Assembly (NCBI GenBank): GCA_027886185.1
Contig: WOAB01000322.1
Span: 250,501-314,500 of the forward strand
Direction: 5' to 3'
Source: Rheum nobile
Lineage: Eukaryota > Streptophyta > Magnoliopsida > Caryophyllales > Polygonaceae
DNA: 64,000 nucleotides
Translations under genes and position numbers: made by a program
Shown: positions 19,393-29,556 of the stretch, in pieces
Layout: each line of letters begins with the position of its first letter
How positions within the stretch are numbered: position 1 is the stretch's first letter
The notes under the pieces: model-generated
Seen by the model: the letters and a program-made list of their open reading frames with translations, nothing else
Databases searched by the model: none
What the model was told of the DNA's origin: nothing

Positions 19393-22050
19393 AGTACTTT
19401 TTACTACTTTTGTTATTGTGTTGTTGATGTGGGTGCTACCCAGACTTTCATTTTGGATGGTTGTAGTTAAGTGGTGTGTGCAACGAGGTTGTGAACCTTT
19501 TGTTGTAACTCTTCTTATATATGAACCTTTGGTTTATACCAAGTTATGTTTCGTTGCTTGTTGATGGGGTAAGGTCTCGTGTTCGAGACTCACCAACAAC
19601 CTCAAAGGAGATGGCTGCCTATTAATTAGGTGGAGCTACCAAGGATGGGTTGAGATGTATGGACAACGGCTCATAGCAACAGAGGACGCTGGTAATGGCT
19701 GGGCCTGGACTCGGAGCCACTAGTGAGTCGTCTGTGAACCATGTAGTAGGCTGGTCCAAGATGGTGACCATTTAGTGGGAACCAATCGTCTGTCGGATTG
19801 TCAATTACCATCAAGGGTAAGAAATTCAAAGCGATTTGACCTAAATAACCATGGTCCATACGATAATTATTCTCGGTATGGATTGACGGAAGCGTCACAA
19901 GGCAGTGATCGACTTCAGTTTTTGATATTTCTGTGGTTAGAGGATTTACGGGTGTCTTTCCAGAAGATATTCCTGGATACCCCAAATCGTGTCGTGGAGT
20001 TTGCAATTGATCTCGAGCCGTGTACCACGCCGATCTCTGAGGCACCGTATCGGATGGCTCCTATTGAGACACAAGAATTGAAGAAGCAACTCAAGGATCT
20101 TCTTGACAAAAGTTATATAAAGCTGAGTGCATCACCTTGATTAGGAGTGCCCTAGTTTTATGTGTCAAAGAGAAAGATGGACCGTTTCGACTTTATTTTG
20201 ACTTTCGAGAGTTGAATAAAGTCACGATCAAGAGCAAGTATTTGTTGCCAAGGAGTGATGACCTGTTGGATCAACTATAGGGAGCAAAAGTTTTCTCCAA
20301 GATCGACCTGAGATCTGGTTTTCATCAGCTCAGGATTCGTGAGGATGATATTCCGAGGATTGCGTTCCGGACAAGAGATGGTTACTACGAGTTTGTAGTC
20401 ATGCCATCTGGGCTTACGAATGCTCTAGGAGTTTTCATGAACCTAGTGCATCGATGTTTTAGACCAGTACTTGAATGAGTTCATAGTGGTCTTCATCAAT
20501 GGCATTTTGATTTTTCCCAAGCAAGGAAGCTCACAGGGAACGTCTGCGGATTGCTTTATCGGTCCTTAGACCAAGTCGGTTGTACGCAAAGTGGGCTAAG
20601 TGTGATTGTTGGATCTAGAAGTGGCTTTCTTAGGCCATGTGATCAATAAGAATGAGGTTATGGTTATTCCCCAGAAGAGTGAATCAGTAGTTGTTTGGAA
20701 GCGGCCTCAGGGTGTGAGCGAGGTGTGTAGTTTCCCAGAACTTGCAGGACATTATAGACGGTTCATGAAAGGATTTTTTCTAAGATCTCTCCACCTATGA
20801 CTAGTCTGTCCACAAGGTCAACCAGAAGTTGTCTGGGATGACAAGTGCAAGACCAGTTTTCAAGAAGTTGAAACAGTGTCTGACTTTTGCACCAGTTTTG
20901 GCATTGTCAGAAAGAATGATGGCTATATGGTCTATAGTTAATGCTTCGAGAAATGGGTTGGGATGTGTCTTTGATGCAGAAAGACAAGTATATTGCATAC
21001 GCATCTAGACAATTGAAAACCTATGAAGCAAACTAACCAACACATGACCGAGAACTAGCAGCAATAGTGTTTGCATTGGAAACTGAGGTTACTTGGGTAA
21101 CCCAGAGGTCAGCAGAAGTTTCCACCAGGAGATTGTCCGTTACATGACATTCCTAAGACCATTGTATCGGATCGAGATGGCCGATTTATGTCAAGTTTAT
21201 AGCAAGAACTTCACAAGGCCATGGGAACTGAATTGAGATTCAGCAGCGTTTTATCCTCAGACAGATGGTCAGTTTGAAAGACCATCTAGACCTGGAGGAT
21301 ATGCTAAGAAGTATACGTACTCGATCATCCGACTAGCTGGGAAGACAGCCTAAGTCTGATTGAGCTCACGTACGATAATAATTGGCATGCTACAATCAAG
21401 ATGGCTCCGTTTGAAGCTTTGTATGGTCACATATGTAGATCTCAGATTTGTTGGGTTGAGTACGCCGACAAGATTCTACTTGGACCAGAGTTGGTCGAAA
21501 GGACAACTTCGAACATTGCTCTGAGTAGACAGAGGTTGTTGACCGCTCAGAGTCGACAAAAGTTTTACGCAGATCAGAAGTGTTAAAAGTGTTGAGTTCA
21601 AGGTTGGTGTCAAGGTACTTGTCACAGTATCGCCACCCAAGGATGTTTTTAGGTTTGGTAAGCGTGGAAAGCTTAACCCTCGCTATATGAGACCATTCAA
21701 AATTCTGGATAGAGTAAGATCTCTAACGTACCGTTTGGCATTGTCGCCATCGGCATACCCAGTGTATAATGTGTTCCACGTATCATTGCTAAGGATATTC
21801 GTGCCAAGATGAGTCTCGTAGGCTGAGCTATAAGGACGCCGAGATTCAGGCAAATGGTACTTGAGAGGAGATGCCATTGTGCATTCTCGATCGTCGTGTA
21901 AAGCGACTGTGCAACGAGATCGTACTTTTGGTACGAGTTATGTGGTCCAGGTCTGGGACTGAGGAAGTTACTTGGGAAACTGAGGCAGAGATGCTCAGAT
22001 ACTTTCCCGAGTTGTTTTTCGGCCAAGTTTCGGGGTCGAAACTTCTTTTA
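19393..22050 (+). pseudogene. Gypsy pol remnants (protease, RT, RNase H, integrase tail)
   Basis: The protease remnant near 19430 reads VVDVGATQTFI, where the catalytic D-T/S-G has become D-V-G. RT pieces: 19940-20140 (FAIDLEPCTTPISEAPYRMA), then 20170-20460 with FRELNKVTIKSKYLLP, KIDLRSGFHQLRIREDDIP and VMPSGLTNALGVF, broken by stops (TGA 20138, TAG 20278). At the position of the RT Y/F-x-D-D box the sequence reads VFINGILIF, so both aspartates are gone. RNase H has a GTNASR-like site with Asn replacing the Asp (about 20940). Integrase survives as short patches (21130-21250, 21400-21580) and a C-terminal tail (21900-22050). Non-functional. Confidence 0.85.
19563..19790 (+). mobile_element. 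SINE-like tRNA-related piece related to the hairpin cassette
   Basis: GGTCTCGTGTTCGAGACTCA at 19573, followed by CCAACAACCTC, nearly equals the arm of hairpin 2 (28410-28442). The downstream GGCTGGGCCTGGACTCGGAGCC resembles hairpin 3 (28820-28842). GTGTTCGAGACTC has the form of a pol III B box. Only one orientation is present here, so it is a single arm rather than a hairpin. The boundaries are approximate, and no TSD was established. Confidence 0.55.
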
Positions 22051-22062
22051 AGGGGGAGGTGA

Positions 22063-24486
22063 TGTGATACCCCGTAATTTTGTAAGGTTATTTTGGGAGT
22101 TATGGAATTTTCCCGAGTACCCGTTGTGTACGTCGGATTTAATTCAGGTAGCTTGAGACATTCTGTAATGTGCTCTGTATCTGTAATATTTTTCTCAGTG
22201 AAATAATATACAGACAAGGTGCCTTAGATTTTAATTGTCGTTCGCGTACGATAATTTTTATCCAGGTTTAACGTCTGGTTCGTTCAAAGCTGAACGGGCG
22301 GGAAAAGGGAGAAACGGTGACCGCCGTGGTTGGGCCTGAGGAGTCAGCGTGTCAGCTTCTAGCTGGCCGCGACAGACCTGGCAACGGCGACCGCTGCATT
22401 TACGGCGACCGCCGTGTGCCCGCCGAAGGCAAAAACGGCGACTGCCGTGATTGTCCAGTGGGCATTGCCCGTTGGTCGCCGGCGGAAATCGAGGGCGCCG
22501 ATCTTGCTTTCGGCCGCGTCTCAGGGTTTGGTTGAACGCTTCAGACACTTTGGCTATAAAAGGAGGTGTTGGGGTGAGGTTTTGAGCCATCCCAGCACCA
22601 AACCTCTGCCAAATTCGCCTCTCGCCGGAGTTGTGTTTTCGCCGGAGTTTGAAGGTCTCGCCGGTGTTGCTTTAGTGTGGTTCCTGAGTGCCTTTGTGAA
22701 GCTTTTGGTTAGCCTTGGAGGTTAGAAGCCAAAGCAAGTCGAAGGAGGCCTAACCACTCGTGTTTTGGGGTGAGTTTTCTCTCGTTTCAGTCGGCCGTGT
22801 TCTTCACGGCGACCGCCGTGTTCTTCACGGCGACCGTCGTGTTCTTCACGGCGACCGCCGCCAGAGCCCAGAACGCCTCGTGGCTTTGGCTTGGTTGGTT
22901 GTCGTCGTGGCGGCTTTCCTTTCGTATTCTTTCGCCGTGTTTAGATTCGTACTGTTTATGTCGGATCTAACTTAGGGTTCCTTTTATGGGTCGACTCGAA
23001 GGTTGTTGTGCTGTCGGAACTATACCGTGTCGAGCCCGGAATCCAGTTGACGTCGTTAGACTATTCTGCGGATTAAGGCAAGTGGCGGTTCGCTCTTGCT
23101 CATTCGTTCCATATTTACATTAATTATCAGTAGTTATCTGAGTAATTAATTTGGAATGAATATTCTGTTTGTCTGGAAACGGTTTTGTTAAACTGTTTTG
23201 AAAATCATATAATAGGTTGTATATCTGTTAGAACAACGCTATTATCTGTGATCGCCTTTCGGGCCTTTATGTGGATTTATCCAGTAACTGTTGTTGTGCT
23301 ATACTGTTTAGTTAGCACTAGTGGCTAGGAACGCTATGTACCTTGAGGGGGTTTAGCTGTTTCTTTATAACTGGTACTTGGTGGTTCATCCCCAGTACTT
23401 TCTCTTTGGTCATGACCATACCCTTTCACAGGGTAGGCGCACTTAGCTAGTGCCAAATCTTCCAGGGTTCATCCCTTCGATATCTCTTGTGAGGAGATCT
23501 GATATCTCTTGTGAGGAGATCCGATATCTCTTGTGAGGAGATCCGATATCTCTTGTGTGGAGATGTAAAAGCTTATAACGTAATGCTCGTTTTGGAATTA
23601 AATAAGATAAGTGCCCGAGTGCACATGATTAATATACCTTGGGCGAGTAGTGCAGCTAAGTTCAGTGCAGCTAGGAAAACTCGTCTTGACTTGAATGTAG
23701 TACGTTCTCTTTCCAATCTGGATTCGCTGTAGGCGATGAGGTTGGTCGTGAACCGAAGCATCTCAGTCAGTTTTAAATCATTGTTGTATGATCCTGTAAT
23801 CATTCCAGATTTGTCATTTTTCCTTAAAGACTCATTTAAGTTGGAGTCTTCTTTTCGAGTCGATTTCTGTGAAGATGAAGTCTTCCAGAATCTTCTCTCA
23901 TGCATACCTCTTGTTGTTATTCCGTGAAAGTGCCGGGTTATGTATCGCCCCTTCGGTTATTATTCGAGGGACAATGATAGTAAACGGTTACGATCACTCG
24001 AACCATTCTGCTTTTTACCCTTGCTAGTCTATTCAAGTAGACTAACCCACGAACATTGTTCTCCGCATGTGGGCTGGTGTCATCCGTTCGATTCGGCACA
24101 TCAGATAGAGTGAAGATTTGAGGAGACTAGATTGACTATGAAGACGACGGTTGTTTTTGGATGTTTTAATAATTGCTTTTAATCAGGTTGAGATTCTTGG
24201 GCAGGTGATCATCACGATCACAACCCCGTTTGTAAAATCTTTTATTTGTCTTCCGCTATACTTTGTTTGAACTCTCTGTTTGGCCTATTCGGGATTGGGT
24301 TGTAATCCCGTAACTGTTGTTTCCTCGACAATGTTATGTTTTGGAATTTATTGCTTGATCTTTGTGTATCAATTGCATTTCATAAATTGTATTTATTTGG
24401 TAAAGCCTTGGGTGATCTCGGTAAGGAACACTGGGGTCACTGGCGGTAATACCTTTCCAAAAGGGTTAAGTTTTGGGGGTGTTACA
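22063..24486 (+). repeat. Gypsy right LTR (2424 bp)
   Basis: Begins TGTGATACCCCG after the polypurine tract and ends GGGTGTTACA before GAGTA. It is nearly identical to the left LTR by eye, apart from copy-number changes in the ACGGCGACCGCCGT region. That suggests a relatively recent insertion; identity was not computed. Confidence 0.93.
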
Positions 24487-25188
24487 GAGTAGAGGCCACC
24501 AGCAGCAGCCAGCCGCGGCGGTGAACTCCGGCAGAATGACGGCAGCAGCAGCAACGCCACGCGACTTCAGCGGTTCAGCAGCAACGACGGGCAGCGGCTC
24601 GCGTCTTTGCCCCCCTCGTCGGTGGCTCGCCTTCGCCGGGAAGAGCAGCAGCGGTGGCGGCACGAAGCAATAGCAGATCGCCGGTGGGGATGGAGCACCA
24701 GCAGCCACGAACAACACAACAACGCGAACAGCAGCAAGAACAGCAAGGTCGTCGGCGGGAGGAAGCAGCAGCGACCGGTCCGACCTCGCTGGGAAGGAGA
24801 TGGCGAAGCAGGGGATGGAGATGGGTGCCCAACAACCTCCAGATCGGGCTCCTTATAAAGGCCAAGGAGGAAGCAGCTCGCTGGACCCATCGACAGGTGC
24901 CCCAACCGGGATTGCACACGAGGGAGTATCGTGGCAGGCGTGCAAAAGTTATGGGGAAATGGTTTTGGTATGGGTTTTTAAACCCCAGAAATTATATGTT
25001 TGTATCCAAACAAATATTCTAAGTCCCGAAAATACATCGAATGTATTTTATACCACTCAAGGAATTATTACGGAGATCAAGGATGTTACGGAAAAATCCA
25101 AACTCCACTGAAAGCGAAATAATTATTGAACGAAGGTTGGGAAAATTACCCAATTATCCTTTCTAAAAATGAGGGATATTACAGACCT

Positions 25189-26340
25189 ATGCATTGGAAA
25201 TGGAGCAAGAGTTGTTGCGCTTGCCGTAGGAGATTATAGTCTATCTTTACCTTCTGGCTTTGTTTTAGAATTGAATAATTGTTATTTTGTTCCTTCAATT
25301 ACTAAGAACCTTGTTTCGATTCAGTTTTGCATCTTGAAGGTTTTGAATTTATCATTAAGAATTGAGGCCTTTCTATTTTTAAGAATGATATTTTCTATGC
25401 CAATGCTCCCATGAGTAATGGACTCTTTGTGTTGGACCTCAAGTCTGAACTTTATAACATTAATACTAAGAGGCAAAAGTCGAATGATTTGAGTGAAGCC
25501 TATGTATGACACTGTCGCTTGGGTCACATTAGCTTGAACCGCATGAAGAAACTCCATAAAGATGGAATTCTCAAATCAATTGATTGTGAATCACTTGAGA
25601 CATGTGAGTCATGCCTAATGGGCAAGATGACAAGGTCACCTTTCACTGGGACAAGTGAAAGGGCTACTGAGCTACTGGCCCTAATACATACTGATGTCTG
25701 TGGACCAATGAGCACATAAGCTAGAGGAGGCTATCGATACTTCATCACATTTACTGACGACATGAGTAGATATGGGTATATCTACTTAATGGCGCATAAA
25801 TCTGAATCCTTTGAAAAGTTCAAAGAGTTTCAAAATGAAGTAGAAACTCAAACTGGCAAGAAGATAATGGAACTTCGATTAGATCGCGGTGGTGAATATT
25901 TGAGTCAGGAGTTCGATCATCATTTGAGAAGTTATGGGATCATAACACAATTTACTCCACTAGGCACGCCACAACTGAATGGTGTGTCTGAAAGGAGAAA
26001 CAAGACCCTATTAGACATGGTCCGATCAATGATGAGTTTTGCTAACCTTCTAGTATCCTTCTGGGGATATGCCCTCACAACCGATGTGTTCATACTAAAC
26101 AGGACTCCGTCTAGGACTGTAGATAAGACACCATATGAGATATGGACTGGAAGAGTTCCAAGTCTGTCTTTTCTGAAAATCTAGGGATGTGAAGCTTATG
26201 TAAAGCGTTTACTGTCAGATAAGCTTGCACCCAAATCAGATAAATGCTTCTTTATAGGGTATCCTAAGGAAACCAAGGGATACTACTTCTACAATCCCAC
26301 TGAGCACAAAGTGTTTGTTGCAAGGGATAGTGTCTTTTTG
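25189..26340 (+). pseudogene. Copia-1 protease tail and integrase
   Basis: After the solo LTR the Copia frame resumes. The zinc-binding/GAG-pre-integrase motif is at 25510-25690 (CHCRLGHISLNRMKK-type; LETCESCLMGKMTRSPF). The integrase core follows (LALIHTDVCGPMST, stop TAA at 25718, then YFITFTDDMSRYGYIYLM, LRLDRGGEYLSQEFDHHL and GTPQLNGVSERRNKTLLDMV). The D-D-35-E residues appear present, but a stop splits the core, and a TAG at 26182 precedes the C-terminal region (SDKCFFIGYPKETKGYYFY). Not translatable as one protein. Confidence 0.88.
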
Positions 26341-27764
26341 GAAAAAAGAGTTTATTTCCAAGAAGCCAAATGGGAGAAATGTTCATCTTGAAGAGGTTCA
26401 AGATGAGCAACAAACCCAACAACAGGTCGACATGGACGATGCCGACGAGGAGATGCCAGTATCTAAAGGCTCATATTCCCATAGGGAAGTCATCCAGGTA
26501 CATGAACCAATTCCTCAAGAACCAGATTCGAATGAGGACCCACAAACGGTTGTGGGAAATGCTCCAGTTGTTGAACCCACACGTAGATCAAACAGGCCAA
26601 GGGTACAGCCAAGACGATATGATGATTTCATCTTGACTGCAAGCCTTGATGTTCTGTTTTTAGAAAGGGGAGAACCTGCCACCTATAAGCAAGCAGCGAC
26701 GGGTCCAGACTCCGAGAAATGGCTTAAGGCCATGAAATCTAAAATGGATTCTTTGTCTGAGAATCAAGTCTGGAACTTGATAGATTTGCCAGATGGGGTA
26801 AAACCCATTGTATGCAAATGGTTTTTCAAACTCAAAATAGGCAAAGATGGAAATGTATCTGTTTACAAGGCAAGGCTAGTTGCCAAGGGTTTTAAACAGA
26901 TTCATGGTACTGACTATGATGAGACATTTTCACCGATCGTAATGATCAAGTCCATCAGGATACTCCTAGCTATTGCCGATCATTATGATTATGAGATTTG
27001 GCAAATGGATGTCAAGACCGCTTTTCTAAATGGATATTTAGAAGAGGATGTGTACATGACACAACCAGAGGGTTTTGAAGATCCAACAGACCCTAGGAAA
27101 GTATGCAAGCTTAAGAAGTCCATTTATGGACTTAAGCAAGCATCCAAGAGTTGGAACATTCGATTTGATAAAGCTATCAAAGAGTTTGACTTCATCTGAT
27201 GCGAAGAAGAGCCTTGTGTTTACAAAAAGTTTAGTGTTAGTAAAGTGGTCTTCTTGGTCTTGTATGTGTGACATATTGCTCATTGAGAATGACATTCCGA
27301 TGTTAGAGTCCGTTAAGGGATGGCTGAAGAAATGTTTTTCAATGAAGGACCTAGGAGAAGCCAATGAAGGACCTTGTGTTTACAAAAAGTTTAGTGTTAG
27401 TAAAGTGGTCTTCTTGGTCTTGTATGTGTGACATATTGCTCATTGAGAATGACATTCCGATGTTAGAGTCCGTTAAGGGATGGCTGAAGAAATGTTTTTC
27501 AATGAAGGACCTAGGAGAAGCAGAGTACATATTGGGTATCAAGATTTATAGAGATAGATCCAAGAGACTGCTTGGATTAAGTCAATGAACTTATATAGAT
27601 AAAGTTCTTGACATGTTCAAGATGCAGGAGTCCAAGAAAGGATTTCTACCCATGCAACATGGCATATACCTCAGCAAGAAGCAGTGTCCTAAGACACCTG
27701 CTGAGCTAGAGAAGATGAGCAAGATTCCTTATGCTTCTGCTATAGGATCTATCATGTATGTCAT
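26341..27764 (+). pseudogene. Copia-1 reverse transcriptase
   Basis: The RVT_2 domain runs from about 26680 (MKSKMDSLSENQVWNLIDLP, CKWFFKLKIGKDG, YKARLVAKGFKQIHGTDYDE) to QMDVKTAFLNGYLEEDVYM and CKLKKSIYGLKQASKSWNIR, then stops at 27197. The catalytic Y-V-D-D site has lost 2 bp (TATGTG|TGACATATTG), so the frame breaks exactly there. A 160-bp tandem duplication (27204-27363 and 27364-27523) repeats that broken segment. It ends in the RNase H preamble (KIPYASAIGSIMYV) where the hairpin cassette is inserted. Confidence 0.88.
27204..27523 (+). repeat. 160-bp tandem duplication over the RT active site
   Basis: CCTTGTGTTTACAAAAAGTT begins at 27212 and again at 27372 (spacing 160). Both copies contain the same 2-bp loss in the Y-V-D-D codons, so the duplication came after the mutation. 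Confidence 0.92.
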
Positions 27765-28182
27765 TGTAACATCCCAGGCCAAGCTACCCCAGCCACCAAG
27801 CCGCCCAGCCACCCAACGGTGCCGGCGTCGATACTGGTGCCGCTTGGTTGTCTAAGGGCATGCAGCCCACACACCCAACCCTTCCCCCATTTAAATGGGT
27901 AGGTTGTTGCCCACGGGGATCGAACCCGGGACCTTTAGATACAAGGGCAATGCCTTACCACTTGTATCACCAATTGTGCTGCAGCGCAATTGGTGATACA
28001 AGTGGTAAGGCATTGCCCTTGTATCTAAAGGTCACGGGTTCGATCCCCGTGGGCAACAACCTACCCATTTAAATGGGGGAAGGGTTGGGTGTGTGGGCTG
28101 TATGCCCTTGGACAACCAGGCGGCACCAGTACCGGCGCCGGCACCGTTGGGTGGCTGGGGTAGCTTGGCTTGGGATGTTACA
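27765..28182. repeat. Hairpin 1 (418 bp) with pol III A/B boxes
   Basis: Ends TGTAACATCCCAGG and TGGGATGTTACA; axis at 27979-27984 (CTGCAG). Each arm holds TGGTGATACAAGTGG (A-box-like, 27991-28005) and GGTTCGATCCC (a canonical B box, 28037-28047), about 32 bp apart as in tRNA genes, plus TAGGTTGTTGCCCACGGG. The arms are near-identical over about 200 bp. Confidence 0.85.
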
Positions 28183-28546
28183 AAAAAGTACACTTTGAAT
28201 GAGAGGGGCTCCGACCTTATCGGGCCAGCCATTTCTCTATCCATGGGCCGCAACCCATGTACCCCAACCAAATCCCCATGGCTGGGAGGTTGTTCGCAAG
28301 GCTTGAACTCGAGACCTCACGCTTTAACAAGCGGTCTTACGCCCACTTGTTACCAATTGCGCTGCAGCACAATTGGTAACAAGTGGGCGTTAAGCCGCTT
28401 GTTAAAGCATGAGGTCTCGTGTTCGAGACTCACGAACAACCTCCCAGCCATGGGGATTTGGTTGGGGTACATGGGCTGCGGCCCATGGATAGAGAAATGG
28501 CTGGCCCTATAAGGTCGGAGCCCCTCTCATTCAAAGTGTACTTTTA
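28183..28546. repeat. Hairpin 2 (364 bp)
   Basis: Ends AAAAGTACACTTTGAATG and CATTCAAAGTGTACTTTT; axis exactly at 28362-28367 (CTGCAG). The arms carry TTGGTAACAAGTGGGCG and GTCTCGTGTTCGAGACTC (B-box-like). The sequence differs from hairpins 1 and 3 outside the core and the AACAACCTC motif, so it is a different family member rather than a copy. Confidence 0.83.
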
Positions 28547-28912
28547 TGTAATACCCACACCACATTGGGCCGGCCCATCACAGGGTTGTAGCCCATACAC
28601 CACAACCCTTCCTTGTTGGCTCCAAGCCCCAAGGCCCAGCCATTTAATCAAGAGGTTGTTGGGAGCGCTCGAACACGAGACCTCTCCCCTTTATCCACTC
28701 CCCACAAGGAGTGAATACCAATTGCGCTGCAGCACAATTGGTATTCACTCCTTGTGGGGAGTGGATAAAGGGGAGAGGTCTCGTGTTCGAGCGCTCCCAA
28801 CAACCTCTTGATTAAATGGCTGGGCCTTGGGACTTGGAGCCAACAAGGAAGGGTTGGGGTGTATGGGCTACAGCCCTGTGATGGGCCGGCCCAATGTGGT
28901 GTGGGTATTACA
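28547..28912. repeat. Hairpin 3 (366 bp)
   Basis: Ends TGTAATACCCACAC and GTGTGGGTATTACA; axis at 28727-28732 (CTGCAG). The arms carry TTGGTATTCACTCCTTG, GGTCTCGTGTTCGAGC (B-box-like) and CCAACAACCTCTTG. Confidence 0.84.
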
Positions 28913-29556
28913 GCCATGATATGTACACGCCCTGATGTTGCATTTGCTTTGAGCATGTGTAGCAGATACCAATCGAATCCCGGAGATGCACACTGGTGTG
29001 CAGCCAAGAACATCCTGAAGTACTTGAGAAGAACCAAGTATGATTTCTGGGTATTTGGGGGTGATGACGAGTTAGTCGTTCGAGGATACACTAATGCAAG
29101 CTTCCAGAGAGACCGGGATGACTTTGAGTCCCAATCAGGATATGTCTTCATCCTGAATGGAGGAGTTGTGAGCTCCAAGCAGGACACATTGGTTGATTCT
29201 ACGACAGAGGCAGAGTACATCGCCGCTAGTGAAGCGACGAAGGAGGCTGTCTGGATTAGGCAGTTCATTTATGAGCTCGGGGTTGTTCCTAGCATATCAG
29301 GGCAATTGACGTCTATTGTGACAACAATGGAGCCATAGCTCAAGCTAAGGAACCGAGTTCAAGCTCCAAATCCAAAAACGTACTGTAGAAGTATCACCTC
29401 ATTCGACACATCGTTGATAGAGGAGAGGTGAAGATGTGCAAGGTGCACACAGATGACAACATTGCAGATCCACTGACCACGCCTATACCTAGGCCCAAGC
29501 ATGAGAGTCACACTAGGGCCAAGGGCCTCAAGCACATTGGAGAATGGCTTTGAGAT
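28913..29556 (+). pseudogene. Copia-1 RNase H and pol C-terminus
   Basis: Resumes as CTRPDVAFALSMCSRYQSNP, LKYLRRTKYDFWVFGGDDEL, then GYTNASFQRDRDD and STTEAEYIAASEATKEAVW. The first catalytic Asp of Copia RNase H (Y-T/S-D-A-S) is Asn here (GAT to AAT, about 29091). A frame break near 29325 precedes the C-terminal tail (NIADPLTTPIPRPKH-like), ending in TGA near 29553. Confidence 0.85.

Larger units (their letters stand above)
15109..24486 (+). mobile_element. Ty3/Gypsy LTR retrotransposon, full-length, 9.4 kb
   Basis: Two very similar LTRs (15109-17613 and 22063-24486), exact 5-bp TSD, tRNA-iMet PBS, intact gag frame, decayed pol and a polypurine tract (AAGGGGGAGGTGA) at 22050-22062. Remnants of a C-terminal tail (VTWETEAEMLRYFPELF) are of the type found in chromovirus-like Gypsy lineages. 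Pol is shortened, with sequence missing between the RNase H and integrase remnants. A SINE-like piece interrupts the protease-RT interval. Confidence 0.92.
13259..25183 (-). mobile_element. Solo LTR of a Gypsy-like element, split by the nested Gypsy
   Basis: Minus orientation. It begins on the minus strand at 25183 (TGTAATATCCCTCATTTTTA) and ends at 13259 (GGGGGTGTTACA). Its own sequence is 13259-15108 plus 24492-25183, about 2.54 kb, close to the LTR length of the Gypsy element that interrupts it. Segments such as 13740-13850 match, inverted, the body of that LTR (CCGTTTACTATCATTGTCCC), so the two families are related. There is no internal coding region: it is a product of LTR-LTR recombination. 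15109-24486 is the younger nested element. Confidence 0.88.
27765..28912. mobile_element. Cassette of three tandem hairpins with tRNA-like promoters
   Basis: 1148 bp inserted in the Copia-1 RNase H region between GTCAT (27760-27764) and GCCAT (28913-28917), a 5-bp TSD with one change. It consists of three abutting palindromes: 27765-28182, 28183-28546 and 28547-28912. The outer termini are TGTAACATCCC and GGGTATTACA. Each palindrome is centred on CTGCAG inside a CAATTG(C/T)GCTGCAGC(A/G)CAATTG core. There is no coding capacity; open frames here (for example 28093-28512 and 28648-29268) are palindrome shadows. Confidence 0.85.

Noticed and set aside
15109..24486. Intact endogenous pararetrovirus or retrovirus with envelope
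   Set aside because: Order and motifs fit Gypsy gag-pol with paired LTRs; there is no movement, coat or envelope-like frame, and pol is decayed.
24473..25111. Ser/Ala/Pro-rich open frames on both strands
   Set aside because: They lie in the 5' part of the minus-strand solo LTR; low-complexity GC-rich sequence, no domain.
27961..28050. Possible functional tRNA gene
   Set aside because: A- and B-box-like words are present at suitable spacing, but I could not pair an acceptor stem or anticodon arm. The palindrome context fits a tRNA-derived repeat better.
28032..29268. Open frames of 79-206 codons across the hairpin cassette on both strands
   Set aside because: Mirror translations of palindromic DNA; the 206-codon frame also runs antisense through Copia RNase H.
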